From positions 1 to 64,000 of the forward strand of contig NZ_LWLE01000012.1 in the NCBI RefSeq assembly GCF_001905125.1: DNA of 64,000 nt, read 5' to 3'. Below are positions 34,862 to 44,371 of this stretch, piece after piece. Made by a program: the position numbers and the translations under genes. The first letter of the stretch is position 1, and each line of letters starts with the position of its first letter. Under the pieces are notes generated by a model. That model was not told the DNA's origin and did no database searches. It saw only the letters and a list, made by a program, of their open reading frames with translations. This DNA comes from Streptomyces sp. TSRI0281. Its GTDB lineage: Bacteria > Actinomycetota > Actinomycetes > Streptomycetales > Streptomycetaceae.

Positions 34862-37216
34862 ATGACCGAGCCTCGCAGACGACACGTACTCGGAATGACG
34901 GCAGGAGTGGCAGTCGGCGCCGCTCTGCTCACCCCCGCCACCGCCGAAGCGGCCCCGCCCGATCAGGCCGCCCACCTCCCCGGGGGCACCGGCGACTGGG
35001 GCACCGTCCCGGCGGCGCTCCCCGTCCCCCTCGACCCCTGGTTCGACAACGACGGCATCGACACCGCCGATGCCCCGGGCGGCGACTTCGACGGCTCCGG
35101 CTACACCTTCGCCGGCGAGGAACTCCCGTCCGGGGAGCGGGAGATCGACGGCACCCCCTTCCTCTTCCCCGCCGCGACCGCGGGTGCCAAGAACAACATC
35201 GTCGCCCTCGGGCAGCGCATCGACCTGCCCCGAGGCCGCTATCTCTCCGGCCTCCTGCTCACCGCGTGCAGCTACGGCGCCACCTCCGGCACGGCCACCG
35301 TCCACTACGCCGACGGCACCACGTCCGCCCCGGCCCTCGGCGGCCCCGACTGGTACTCCGGCAGCGGCGCCCTGACCGCCCCCTACCGCTACGGCCCCGA
35401 CGGCTCCAAGGACCCGCATCAGGTCGCCCTCGCCGTCACCGAGATCGCCCTCGACCCGGCCAGGGAGGCCGTCGCGCTCACCCTCCCGACCACCCGGCCC
35501 GCCGAGGCGAACCAGTCCTCGCTGCACGTCTTCGCGCTGTCCCTCCAGCCTGCCGCCACCGGGCGGGCGCTCACCCTGCGCGACGCCCGTTCCACCACCT
35601 CGTCCCTGGCGAACGGCGCCCAGAGCGTCGAGGCCACGGTGGTCAACGCGGGCACCGTCACCGTCCTCGCCGCCGATGCGCTCACCCTCTCGGTGGACGT
35701 CCCCGGAGCCCGGACCGTCGACCCCGCCCGGATCACCCGGCTCGCCCCCGGCGACCGGGCCCGCGTCCGGATCGGCGTCCGCAACCGGCCGGGCACGGCA
35801 CCGGGCACGGTCCGGGAAGGCAGCGTCGTCGCACGGGGCAGGGGCGCGCAGGCGGCGACCGTCCGCCGCTCCCTGACCCTCGGCGTGCCCGACTATCTGC
35901 CCACCGACGCCTCGCTCGGCTCCCATGAGGCGCCGTACTGGTTCCAGGAGGCGAAGTTCGGCATCTTCATCCACTGGGGCATCTACTCCGTGCCCGCCTG
36001 GGCACCGGTCGGGCAGCAGTACGCCGAGTGGTACTGGAACCAGATGCAGGACCCGGGCAACCCCACGTACGCCCATCACCGCGACACCTACGGCGAGGAC
36101 TTCGCCTACGACGACTTCATCCCGCGGTTCCGGGCCGAGCGGTTCGACCCGCGCGCCTGGGTGGAGCTGTTCCGGGACGCGGGCGCGCAGTACCACGTGC
36201 TCACCTCCAAGCACCACGAGGGCTTCGCGCTCTGGGACACCAAGCTCTCCGACCGCAACTCCGTGAAGATGGGCCCCCGACGCGACCTGATCAAGGAACT
36301 CTTCGACGCCTCGCGCCGCTACACCCCCGAACTCCACCGGGGGCTGTACTTCTCGATGCCCGAATGGTTCAACCCCGACCACCCGTGGATGGGGCACGCC
36401 CCGCGCAACCCGTACACCCTGGAGCCCGTCCCCTACACCGGCCACACGGCGGGCAAGGACTACATCACCGGGCTCCAGGGCCCGCAGATGCTGGAGCTGG
36501 TCCACGGATACGACCCCGAGATCCTCTGGTGCGACATCGGCGGCGACAACGACAGCCACCGGGTGCTCGCGGAGTACTTCAACCATGCGAAGAACCGGGC
36601 GCGGCCCATCGAGGTCACCGTCAACAACCGGTCCGGCATCGGCCCGCACGACTTCACGACGCCCGAGTACACGACGTACGACCAGATCGTCACCGCGAAA
36701 TGGGAGTCGAGCCGGGGCCTCGATCCGTACTCCTACGGCTACAACTCCCAGACGCCCGACGACAAGTACATGACGACGCAGGACGTCGTGCACTCGCTCG
36801 TCGACATCGTCTCCAAGAACGGCAACTTCCTGCTCGACATCGGACCGAGGGCGGACGGCACCATCCCCGAGATCATGCAGCGTCGGCTGCGGGAGACGGG
36901 AGCGTGGCTGAAGACCAACGGCGAGGCCGTGTACGGCAGTACGTACTGGTCACGGATGCCGCAGCTCGGCGAGGAGCTGCGCTTCACCGTCCGGCCGGAC
37001 CGGGCGTTCTACATCCACTCCCTGGTCAGGCCGGGCGCGAAGCTCACCGTCGCGGCACCGGTGCCCATCCGCGCCGGGGACCGGGTGACGCTCCTGGGCC
37101 ACGACCGGCCGCTCAACTGGCGTACCACGGGCGGCTCACTGGTGATCGACGTGCCCGCGGCGGCCCGCGGGACGGGGGAGCACGCCTGGGTGTTCAAGGT
37201 CGCCTGGTCGGCCTGA
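34862..37216 (+). CDS. Secreted alpha-L-fucosidase (GH29)
   Basis: A 784-residue exported glycosidase releasing terminal L-fucose. A twin-arginine signal (RRRHVLGMTAGVAVGAALL) is followed by about 330 residues with NPCBM/sandwich-like beta sequence. The GH29 catalytic domain starts with PYWFQEAKFGIFIHWGIYSV and contains YHVLTSKHHEGFALWDTK. The family nucleophile Asp is expected in the EILWCDIGGDN segment, and NGNFLLDIGPRADG is typical. The C-terminus is a short beta domain. The ATG has no clear ribosome binding site, in line with a leaderless transcript. The end overlaps the next gene by 23 bases, tail to tail. Confidence 0.93.
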   Translation: MTEPRRRHVLGMTAGVAVGAALLTPATAEAAPPDQAAHLPGGTGDWGTVPAALPVPLDPWFDNDGIDTADAPGGDFDGSGYTFAGEELPSGEREIDGTPFLFPAATAGAKNNIVALGQRIDLPRGRYLSGLLLTACSYGATSGTATVHYADGTTSAPALGGPDWYSGSGALTAPYRYGPDGSKDPHQVALAVTEIALDPAREAVALTLPTTRPAEANQSSLHVFALSLQPAATGRALTLRDARSTTSSLANGAQSVEATVVNAGTVTVLAADALTLSVDVPGARTVDPARITRLAPGDRARVRIGVRNRPGTAPGTVREGSVVARGRGAQAATVRRSLTLGVPDYLPTDASLGSHEAPYWFQEAKFGIFIHWGIYSVPAWAPVGQQYAEWYWNQMQDPGNPTYAHHRDTYGEDFAYDDFIPRFRAERFDPRAWVELFRDAGAQYHVLTSKHHEGFALWDTKLSDRNSVKMGPRRDLIKELFDASRRYTPELHRGLYFSMPEWFNPDHPWMGHAPRNPYTLEPVPYTGHTAGKDYITGLQGPQMLELVHGYDPEILWCDIGGDNDSHRVLAEYFNHAKNRARPIEVTVNNRSGIGPHDFTTPEYTTYDQIVTAKWESSRGLDPYSYGYNSQTPDDKYMTTQDVVHSLVDIVSKNGNFLLDIGPRADGTIPEIMQRRLRETGAWLKTNGEAVYGSTYWSRMPQLGEELRFTVRPDRAFYIHSLVRPGAKLTVAAPVPIRAGDRVTLLGHDRPLNWRTTGGSLVIDVPAAARGTGEHAWVFKVAWSA

Positions 37217-38630
37217 GCGGCACCGGGCGGGCCATCGGCCGCATGAACTCCCGTACGTAGGTGCGGTGCCACCAGCGTCCGGTGGTCCGCAGTTCGCGCC
37301 AGTCGGTGTACCGGTAGCGGTACACCCTGGCGCGGACGTGCGCGGGAGGTTCGCCGGGGAACGGATTGTGCCGCAGCAGCCGGAGCGTGTCCCGGTCGTT
37401 GGTCAGAAGGCGCTCGGCGAACGGCCCGAACCACGAGCGGGCGTAGGCGGGGGAGAGGGCGGCGAACCACATCATCCAGTCGAGCCGCAGATGGTACGGG
37501 GCGAACTGGCGCGCCGCCCGGTGCGGATCACCCGGCTTTCCGTGGAAGCCGTACTCCTGCCAGTGGGTGCCGTCGTGGGCGACCGGGTCCCGCGTCCCCT
37601 CCACGACGACTTCGAGCCGCAGCCTGCTGATACTGCCGAACGCCCCGTACGTATTGACCAGATGCAGAGGGTCGAAGGACCGGTTCATCACCTGGCGGCG
37701 GGAGAGCAGATTGCGTGCCGGGCGGTAGCTGAGGACCAGGATCAGCGTGGTGACGGCGAGAACGGCCACCTCGTACCAGAGCGGTGGAGCCGACTGTGCG
37801 GGCGGCGGCCCGGCGATCAGGGACCAGTCGATCGCGGAGAGTGCGAGAGCGATCGTCAGCCAGTTCAGCCAGGCGAAGTTCCCGGACAGGACCAGCCACA
37901 GCTGAGTGATGACCATCAGGCCCGCGGCGGCGCTCGCCACCGGCTGCGGGGTGAACAGGAGGAACGGGATCAGGAGCTGGGTGAGATGGTTGGCGGCCGC
38001 CTCGGCCCGGTGCACGGGTCGCGGCAGACGGTGGAAGAACCAGCTCAGCGGCCCCGGCATCGGCTGGGTCTCGTGGTGGAAGTCCAGACAGGTCAGCCGC
38101 CGCCAGCAGGCGTCGCCCCGGATCTTGATGAGCCCCGCGCCGAACTCCACCCGGAACAGCAGCCAGCGCAGCAGCCACAGCACCAGTACCGGCGGCGCCG
38201 TGTCCCCGGTGCCGAGGAAGACGGCGAGGAAGCCGGTCTCCAGCAGCAGCGACTCCCACCCGAAGCCGTACCAGACCTGGCCGACCTGGACGATCGACAG
38301 GTACAGCACCCACGGCAGCGCCCAGAGCAGCATGCCGCCCCACAGCGGAAGGTATCCGTCCACTCCGGCGATCAGAGCCACCGAGACCGCGCAGCCGGTC
38401 CACGCGACGGCGGCGAAGAACCGGTCGGAGTAGTGGAGCCGGAAGAGCCCGGGAGCCGCCCGCCAGTGGGTGTGCCGCAGCAGCTCCGGTACGGGCAGCA
38501 TGCCGCGCTCGCCGATCAGCGCGCGGAACTGGAGCGCGGCGGTGAGGAAGGCGACCAGATAAACCCCGGCGAGAGCCCGCTGGAAGATCAGCCTGCTGAG
38601 CCAGTAGCTGTCTGCGGTGAACCACTCCAT
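37194..38630 (-). CDS. Lipase maturation factor (LMF1) family membrane protein
   Basis: A 478-residue polytopic membrane protein of the LMF1 family. Features are SRLIFQRALAGVYLVAFLTA, GMLPVPELL, the WLLFRVEFGAGLIKIRGDAC segment with CWRRLTCLDFHHETQPMPGP (a family hallmark), and the C-terminal WQEYGFHGKPGDP and YHLRLDWMMWFAAL. In animals LMF1 helps lipase folding; bacterial roles are unknown. ATG 38630 is preferred over a GTG one codon earlier. It follows the DUF1990 gene by 22 bases and is probably in the same operon. Confidence 0.92.
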   Translation of the reverse strand: MEWFTADSYWLSRLIFQRALAGVYLVAFLTAALQFRALIGERGMLPVPELLRHTHWRAAPGLFRLHYSDRFFAAVAWTGCAVSVALIAGVDGYLPLWGGMLLWALPWVLYLSIVQVGQVWYGFGWESLLLETGFLAVFLGTGDTAPPVLVLWLLRWLLFRVEFGAGLIKIRGDACWRRLTCLDFHHETQPMPGPLSWFFHRLPRPVHRAEAAANHLTQLLIPFLLFTPQPVASAAAGLMVITQLWLVLSGNFAWLNWLTIALALSAIDWSLIAGPPPAQSAPPLWYEVAVLAVTTLILVLSYRPARNLLSRRQVMNRSFDPLHLVNTYGAFGSISRLRLEVVVEGTRDPVAHDGTHWQEYGFHGKPGDPHRAARQFAPYHLRLDWMMWFAALSPAYARSWFGPFAERLLTNDRDTLRLLRHNPFPGEPPAHVRARVYRYRYTDWRELRTTGRWWHRTYVREFMRPMARPVPLRPTRRP

Positions 38631-38652
38631 CACCCCCAGTATCGGCCATGGT

Positions 38653-39162
38653 TCAGCCGGCGGCGACAATCCGGCGCAGGGAGCGGCCCAGCCGGCGCGC
38701 GTACCACCGCTGCACCGGCGGCACGAGCGGTCCGGCGAGCCGGGCGTACCAGCTCGCCGGGCGGGAGAACGCCATGACCGTGAACCAGACCGTCCCGTCG
38801 TCCGCCAGGTCCACCACGAAGCACTCCTCACCGCACTCCGGATGCCGCTCCAGCGTCCCGTAGCCGAAACCGGTGCGGTCCCTCTCGTACGCCGTCCAGA
38901 CCACCTCGCACGGGGCGGTGAAGCGGACCGGGCCGAGCCCCAGCGACACCCGTACGCCACCGCCGTCCTCCGCCCGTGCGGCCGAGGCGTTCACACGGGC
39001 TCCGGCGGCGCGGTGCACGCGCCACTCGGTGACCGCGGCGCCCGCCGTCGCGAAGTCGGACCGGCCCCGGCCCACCCGGGTGCGGTGGTGCAGATGGTGG
39101 TAGCCGTCGGGGAGCGGGCCGAGCCGGGTGGCCCCGACCTCCGGGTACGTGAAGGTGTCCAC
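38653..39162 (-). CDS. DUF1990-family protein
   Basis: A cytoplasmic protein of about 169 residues with the DUF1990 opening DTFTYPEVGATRLGPLPDGY and later GFGYGTLERHPECGEECFVV and a VTWFTV-like VWFTVMAFSRPASWYARL. It probably has a START-like fold; the function is unknown. GTG 39162 with GAGGGAG upstream is preferred: a TTG at 39189 lies inside an operator-like palindrome. It is the first gene of a pair with the LMF1-like gene. Confidence 0.87.
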   Translation of the reverse strand: MDTFTYPEVGATRLGPLPDGYHHLHHRTRVGRGRSDFATAGAAVTEWRVHRAAGARVNASAARAEDGGGVRVSLGLGPVRFTAPCEVVWTAYERDRTGFGYGTLERHPECGEECFVVDLADDGTVWFTVMAFSRPASWYARLAGPLVPPVQRWYARRLGRSLRRIVAAG

Positions 39163-39175
39163 ATCCACTCCCTCT

Positions 39176-39229
39176 TTGAACGTGTTCAACAGTTGGGTCG
39201 AGAGTAGAGCTTCTCTTGAACGTGTTCAA
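39176..39229. promoter_or_regulatory. Twin operator TTGAACGTGTTCAA
   Basis: Two identical 14-base elements, TTGAAC-GT-GTTCAA, lie at 39176-39189 and 39216-39229, 40 bases apart (close to four helical turns), in the divergent gap between the DUF1990/LMF1 pair and the lipoprotein gene. This is a typical dyad for a dimeric repressor such as a TetR-family protein. No regulator gene is adjacent, so the protein is unknown. Confidence 0.75.
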
Positions 39230-39325
39230 GGTGACGTGTGCCGCAGGGTGTTCGAGGTTCCTCGCGTACGCGGTGTGGGCCGTGTGCGTACGTCGGCTTG
39301 CGGGGCCGCACGGGGTGCGGGAGAG

Positions 39326-40585
39326 ATGGGGAAAGCATCCATTCACGAGGTGAACAGGCAGGTCGACGTGGTCAGTCAGGCTGACGCCAGCGCACGGGGC
39401 CGATCCGTGCCCGCCCCCCGACGCCTTCGGCGCGCCCTGCTCGGCGCGCTGTCCGTGGGAGTCATGTTCGCCGCGGGCTGCGGCGACGGCGGCGAACGGA
39501 CACCGCAGGGCGCCATGGGTACGGCGGGCGCCGAGGAGGTTCTGCTCCAGCCGGTCGCGGCGGCGGGCCCCGGCCCGTTCACCGGGTCGACGGCGAGGCC
39601 CGTATCCGCCCCCGCGGACACCGCGGCGCCGAACGCGGCCCCCACGTCCGGTGCGCCCCGGAAGGTGCGCGCCGTGTCGGGCGCGGCCCCGGGCCTCTAC
39701 GGAGCGACCCGGTCCGTCGCCGGGTGCGACGTCGGCCGCCAGGTCCGCCTCCTGACCGCCGACCGGGCCAAGAGCCGTGCCTTCGCCGACGTGGCGGGCA
39801 TCGAGGCGGTGCAGATTCCCGGCTACCTGAAGGCGCTGACCCCGGTCCACCTGCGGGCGGACGTCCAGGTGACCAGCCACGGCTACGCCGCGGGCACGGT
39901 CACCGGCTTCCAGTCCGTGCTCCAGGCGGGCACCGCCGTCATGGTCGACAGCCGGGGCCTTCCGCGTGTCCGCTGCGCCGGTGGCAACCCGCTGGACCGG
40001 CCCGTCGTCGCGAAGGGGCGGGTCGCGCTCCGGGGTGAGCGCTGGGCGGGCTACGACCCGTCCCGGATCGTGATCGTCAGTCCCAGTGCGCAGGTGCTCA
40101 CCGATCTGACCCTCGTGAACCTCGCGGACAACACCTGGATCGAGCGGCCGATGGGCGACGGCGGGGGACGGGACAAGGTCCCCGATGTTCCGCCGCCGTT
40201 CGAGCCGGGCGACGACATCTTCCCGCCGTCGTGGGGGACCGGCCCGAGGGAGCGGAGTGAGCCGTCCGGCCCGGCGTCCCCCGCTGATCCCTTTGTCCCC
40301 ACGCCGTCCGGCGATGGGGGTGGGGGTGACGGCGGCCGGGGTGCCACGACCCCCGATGTGCCCACGGACACTCCGACCGACCTGCCGCCGGACGCCGCGA
40401 CCGGCCCGATGGATCCCGTCGGGCCCATGGATCCCGCCGAGCCCGCGGCCCCCGGTGACGGTCCCGCCCAGCCCGGTGAGGTCCCGGACGGGGGGAGCCC
40501 GGACGGCGAGGCCCCGGACGGCGGTGGCTCGCTGCTTTCGGAGGAGCCCGCCGAGCCCGCCGCCCCCGAGCCCTTCGGGGGCTGA
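39326..40585 (+). CDS. Lipoprotein with conserved DUF6777-like domain and Pro/Asp-rich tail
   Basis: A 419-residue putative lipoprotein. After an unusually long N-region, the hydrophobic stretch LLGALSVGVMFAAGCGDG has a lipobox-like AAGC. The folded part (about 90-275) has GLYGATRSVAGCDVGRQVRL, IEAVQIPGYLKALTPVHLRA and RCAGGNPLDRPV, which I link to DUF6777. The last 140 residues are Pro, Asp and Gly rich, probably unstructured outside the membrane. ATG 39326 has GGGAGAG close by; a GTG at 39369 would give a more usual signal length. Confidence 0.75.
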   Translation: MGKASIHEVNRQVDVVSQADASARGRSVPAPRRLRRALLGALSVGVMFAAGCGDGGERTPQGAMGTAGAEEVLLQPVAAAGPGPFTGSTARPVSAPADTAAPNAAPTSGAPRKVRAVSGAAPGLYGATRSVAGCDVGRQVRLLTADRAKSRAFADVAGIEAVQIPGYLKALTPVHLRADVQVTSHGYAAGTVTGFQSVLQAGTAVMVDSRGLPRVRCAGGNPLDRPVVAKGRVALRGERWAGYDPSRIVIVSPSAQVLTDLTLVNLADNTWIERPMGDGGGRDKVPDVPPPFEPGDDIFPPSWGTGPRERSEPSGPASPADPFVPTPSGDGGGGDGGRGATTPDVPTDTPTDLPPDAATGPMDPVGPMDPAEPAAPGDGPAQPGEVPDGGSPDGEAPDGGGSLLSEEPAEPAAPEPFGG

Positions 40586-40673
40586 CAGGGGCGCGGGAGC
40601 GGGTTCGAGTGTTCCGTCCGGGTGCCGCACGGAAGGCTCGAAGAATCGGACAATTGATGGCAGAGTGACCCAC

Positions 40674-42740
40674 ATGGATGATCGGGTAACGGGTGCCCTG
40701 TCACTCCCGGACGACTGGCCCGCCCACCCGGACCTCAGCCTCGCCCTGAACCGTATGGGCAGCTTCGACTGGGATCTGGACAGCGGCCTCCTGCACATGG
40801 ACCGGCCCGCCCTCGACGTGTTCGACCTGACCCCCGAGGAGTACGACAACCGGCCGGAGACCCTCTCCGTGCGTGTACCGACGGACGAGGGCATCCGGCT
40901 GGACGCCATGGTCTCGTCGGCGCTGAAGAGCGGGAACGCCCATTACGGCGCCTACTTCCGCATCCAGCGGCGCGACGGAAGCCTGCGCTGGACCCACACC
41001 CAGGGCTGCGTCCGCCGGGACACGACGGGGCGGCCCCGCCGCATCATCGGGATCGTCCGCGACGCCACCCAGGAACTCGCCGACTCCACCGCCCGGCGGG
41101 AGCTGGACCAGGACCGCCGGCGCCGCACCAGCCTGGTGGAGGGCACCACGGCAGCCCTGGCGCACGCCCGCACCGTCAAGGACGTCATCGCGGTGCTCAA
41201 GAACTCGCAGGGCCTCGCGCACCTCGGTGCGACCAGCCTGGTCATGGGCCTCCTGGAGGCCGGCCGCATCCATCTCGTCGCCGACGGTCCCGAGGGCGCG
41301 TACGTGCCGGGCACCCGGTACACCCGGACGGACGAGCCGTACCCGATGAGTGAGGTGATCCGCACCCTCACGCCGCGCTTCATCGAGTCCGCCCACGACT
41401 TCGCCACCTCCTACGCGGGCCTGTGGGCGAACATCAGCCATCTCGGCATCACCGCCGCCGCCTATCTGCCGCTGATCGCCCAGGCCCGCCCGATCGGCGC
41501 GCTCGGGCTGCTCTACCGGGACAAGGCGGGTTTCACCGCCGATGAGCGCAATCTGCTGGTGGCGCTCGGCAGTTCGATCGCCCAGAGCCTGCAGCGCGCC
41601 ATGCTCTACGAGCAGGAGCACGATCTCGCCGAGGGGCTCCAGCAGGCGATGCTGCCGCGCCGGATCCCCGAGGTGCCCGGGGCCCAGGTCGCCGTCCGCT
41701 ACCGCTCGGCACGCCTGGGCCGGGACATCGGCGGCGACTGGTACGACATCATCCCGCTGCCCGGCGGCCGGGTGGGTGCCGTCATCGGCGACGTACAGGG
41801 TCATGACACCCATGCGGCGGCCGTCATGGGGCAGTTGCGCATCGTGCTGCGCGCCTACGCCGCCGAGGGGCACAGCCCCGCCACGGTGATGGCGCGGGCC
41901 TCCGTCTTCCTCCATGAACTCGACACCGACCGCTTCGCCACCTGCAGCTACGCCGAGGTCGACCTGACCACCGGTGTGGTGCAACTGGTCCGGGCGGGTC
42001 ATGTCGATCCGCTGGTGCGGGACGTGGACGGCAGCTGCCGCAGGGTGCCGGCCGAGGGCGGACTGCCGCTCGGGCTCTCGGCCGAGTTCGGCCGGCTGGA
42101 GTACCCCGTCAGTACGGTCGAGCTGGACCCCGGACAGACGATGGTGCTCTACACCGACGGTCTGGTGGAGTTGCCGGGCGCCGATCTGGACGAGGGCATG
42201 CAGCTGCTGACGTCCATGGTGACGAACGGTCCGCACGACCTTCAGACGCTGGCCGACCAGCTCTGCGAGGCGGTCGACGAGCGCGGGGGAGAGGACGACG
42301 TGGCGGTTCTGCTGCTGCGCCGCAGGGCCGCCCACGCACCGCAGGCGGGTGGGCGGCTCCAGCAGCATGTCGCCCAGAACGACCCGCAGGCGCTGAGTTC
42401 GTCCCGGCACATGATCCGGGCGGCGGTACGGGCCTGGGGCGCGAAGGACCGGGCCGACGAGATCGAACTGGCCGCCGACGAGCTGATCACCAACGCGCTG
42501 ATGCACACGGACGGCGGGGCGATCGTGACCATCCGCGTGCTGGCCGCGACCGAACGTCGGCTCCGCGTCGATGTCGAGGACCGTTCCAGCGCGCTGCCGC
42601 GCCGCAGGGACGCGGGCGTGTCCGGGGTCTCGGGGCGCGGCCTGATGCTCGTCGACCGGCTGGCCGACGTCTGGGGCGTGGAGTCCCGGGGCACCGGCAA
42701 ATGCGTGTGGTGCGAGTTCCTCATCCCGGAACGTTCGTGA
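40674..42740 (+). CDS. PAS-GAF-PP2C-HATPase regulatory phosphatase
   Basis: A 688-residue multidomain signalling protein. A PAS-like sensor (about 15-135; MGSFDWDLDSGLLHMDRPAL, RIIGIVRDATQE) is followed by GAF (about 150-320), a SpoIIE-type PP2C phosphatase (about 325-545; GGDWYDIIPLPGG, LYTDGLVELPG) and a C-terminal GHKL kinase-like domain (ADELITNALMH; GRGLMLVDRLAD). The usual GDVxGHG is GDVQGHD here. Such proteins act on anti-sigma antagonists and combine phosphatase with kinase. The start ATG 40674 could also be GTG 40665. Its 3' end is duplicated downstream. Confidence 0.92.
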   Translation: MDDRVTGALSLPDDWPAHPDLSLALNRMGSFDWDLDSGLLHMDRPALDVFDLTPEEYDNRPETLSVRVPTDEGIRLDAMVSSALKSGNAHYGAYFRIQRRDGSLRWTHTQGCVRRDTTGRPRRIIGIVRDATQELADSTARRELDQDRRRRTSLVEGTTAALAHARTVKDVIAVLKNSQGLAHLGATSLVMGLLEAGRIHLVADGPEGAYVPGTRYTRTDEPYPMSEVIRTLTPRFIESAHDFATSYAGLWANISHLGITAAAYLPLIAQARPIGALGLLYRDKAGFTADERNLLVALGSSIAQSLQRAMLYEQEHDLAEGLQQAMLPRRIPEVPGAQVAVRYRSARLGRDIGGDWYDIIPLPGGRVGAVIGDVQGHDTHAAAVMGQLRIVLRAYAAEGHSPATVMARASVFLHELDTDRFATCSYAEVDLTTGVVQLVRAGHVDPLVRDVDGSCRRVPAEGGLPLGLSAEFGRLEYPVSTVELDPGQTMVLYTDGLVELPGADLDEGMQLLTSMVTNGPHDLQTLADQLCEAVDERGGEDDVAVLLLRRRAAHAPQAGGRLQQHVAQNDPQALSSSRHMIRAAVRAWGAKDRADEIELAADELITNALMHTDGGAIVTIRVLAATERRLRVDVEDRSSALPRRRDAGVSGVSGRGLMLVDRLADVWGVESRGTGKCVWCEFLIPERS

Positions 42741-42801
42741 CGGGCGCCGTCCCGGAACGTACGTGACCGGCACCGTCCCGGAACGTAGGTGACAGGCGTC
42801 C
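42724..42801. repeat. Three 26-bp tandem repeats spanning a stop codon
   Basis: Units starting TCCCGGAACGTNCGTGAC begin at 42724, 42750 and 42776. The first contains the last codons and TGA of the preceding gene (PERS, stop), so the gene's end has been tandemly duplicated into the intergenic region. The units carry the palindrome ACGTACGT or variants of it. Confidence 0.88.
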
Positions 42802-42945
42802 TGTGCGCCGATGGCGGGCCGAATGACGCACCCTGGCCCATACCGGACAGTAACAATACGTAACATGTCAGCGCTTGACCGTAACCGACCGGAGGGATTG
42901 ACTGCGGACGTACGGCGGTTCTGACTTCGATGACATGAGGACCCG

Positions 42946-44313
42946 TTGGGTACCGAGCTTCTGGCCCCTCTCGATCTGGCTTTCTGGCACTTCGAATCCG
43001 ATACCCACCCGATGCACCTCGGTGCGCTCGCGGTCTTCTCCCCGTCCCCCGGCGTCGCCCCGCACGACATCCTGGAGCTCCTCGGCGCCCGTGCCGCCGC
43101 GATTCCCCGGCTGCGGATGTGTGTACGGGACGTGCTGCTGCCGGTCGGCGGCGCGGCGTGGTCCCTCGACAAGGACTTCGACGTCCACCGGCACGTCCGG
43201 CGGCTGGTCCTCGCCGAGGGCGACTTCATGGAGCAGGCGACCGGGCTGGCCGGGGAGCTGATGGAGCAGCCGCTCGGCAGGGGGCTGCCGCCCTGGCAGA
43301 TGTATCTCATCGGCGGCGCCGACGACGGGCCGTTCGCCGTGCTGGTGAAACTCCACCACGCCCTCGCCGACGGCATGCGCGCGGTGGCGATCGGTGCCGG
43401 GATCTTCGACGAGATCGCCGCCGCGACCGGTGGTACGGGGGCCGCCCGCCGGCGCGCTCCGGTGCCGCCGCGCTCCTGGCTGGCGGACCCCCGCGAGGTG
43501 GTCGGCATGGCGCTGGGGCGGATCGGGGAGGTCGGCCGGGCGCTGAGGGTCGGTGCCTCCGTCGTCCGGGCGGGCCGCCTCGATCTGCGCGGCTCGACCG
43601 CGCTCACCGCACCCTCCAGCGGTACCCGGCGCCTCGCCACGGCGGAGCTCGACGCCGCGGCGGTCCAGCGGATCCGCAGGGCCGAGGGTGGCACGGCCAA
43701 CGACGTCCTGCTCGCCGTGGTCGCCGGGGCGCTGCGGCGCTGGATGCTGGAACGCGGTGAGCCGCTGCCCGCCGCCGACCCCCGCGCCCTGGTGCCCGTC
43801 TCCCGGCGCCGGCCGGGCGGCGCGGCGGTGAGCGGCAACCGGCTCTCCGCGTACCTCCTCGGTCTTCCGGTCGGCGAACCCGACGCCCGGCGCCGGCTGC
43901 GCGCGGTCCGCACCGCGATGGACCGCAACAAGGCGGCCGGGCCGCTGAAGGGCGCCGGTGCCGTCGCCGTGCTCGCCGATCAACTGCCGCCCCTGGCCCA
44001 CCGGTTCGGCGCACCGCTGGCCGCCAACGCGGCCAGGGTGCTGTTCGATGTGCTGGTCACCAGCGTGCCGCTGCCGCGCTCCGCCCTCTCGCTGGGCGGC
44101 TGCCCCCTGCGCGCCGTCTACCCGATGGCCCCGCTGGCCCGCGGGCAGTCCCTCGCGGTGGCGCTCGCCACCTACGGCGGGCGGGTGCAGGTCGGGCTGG
44201 TGGCCGACGGCAAGGCGCTGGGGGACCTCGACCGGCTGGCGGCCGCGGTGCACGAGGAGTTCCGGGAGCTGTACGCGCTGATCGCGTCCCCGGAGCATGT
44301 GACCGGGCGATAG
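42946..44313 (+). CDS. WS/DGAT-family wax ester synthase/acyltransferase
   Basis: A 455-residue acyltransferase that makes wax esters or triacylglycerol from acyl-CoA. The N-terminus LLAPLDLAFWHFESDTHPMH is typical and the active-site motif is HHALADG (HHxxxDG) near 138. Later conserved parts are NDVLLAVVAGALRRW and PLPRSALSLGGCPLRAVYPM. Triacylglycerol storage is common in Streptomyces. The start is TTG 42946 with GAGG ahead; no ATG in frame is near. It is convergent with nothing and is followed by the sugar operon. Confidence 0.93.
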   Translation: MGTELLAPLDLAFWHFESDTHPMHLGALAVFSPSPGVAPHDILELLGARAAAIPRLRMCVRDVLLPVGGAAWSLDKDFDVHRHVRRLVLAEGDFMEQATGLAGELMEQPLGRGLPPWQMYLIGGADDGPFAVLVKLHHALADGMRAVAIGAGIFDEIAAATGGTGAARRRAPVPPRSWLADPREVVGMALGRIGEVGRALRVGASVVRAGRLDLRGSTALTAPSSGTRRLATAELDAAAVQRIRRAEGGTANDVLLAVVAGALRRWMLERGEPLPAADPRALVPVSRRRPGGAAVSGNRLSAYLLGLPVGEPDARRRLRAVRTAMDRNKAAGPLKGAGAVAVLADQLPPLAHRFGAPLAANAARVLFDVLVTSVPLPRSALSLGGCPLRAVYPMAPLARGQSLAVALATYGGRVQVGLVADGKALGDLDRLAAAVHEEFRELYALIASPEHVTGR

Positions 44314-44371
44314 ATCGGATAGATCGCTGAGGATCTGCCGCAATTCCTGGCAATCGGTCGTGCCGGGAGTG

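Noticed and set aside
40701..43931. A 1076-codon open frame on the - strand
   Set aside because: It is the antisense shadow of the PP2C phosphatase and acyltransferase genes; it has the composition of a wrong frame and no domain.
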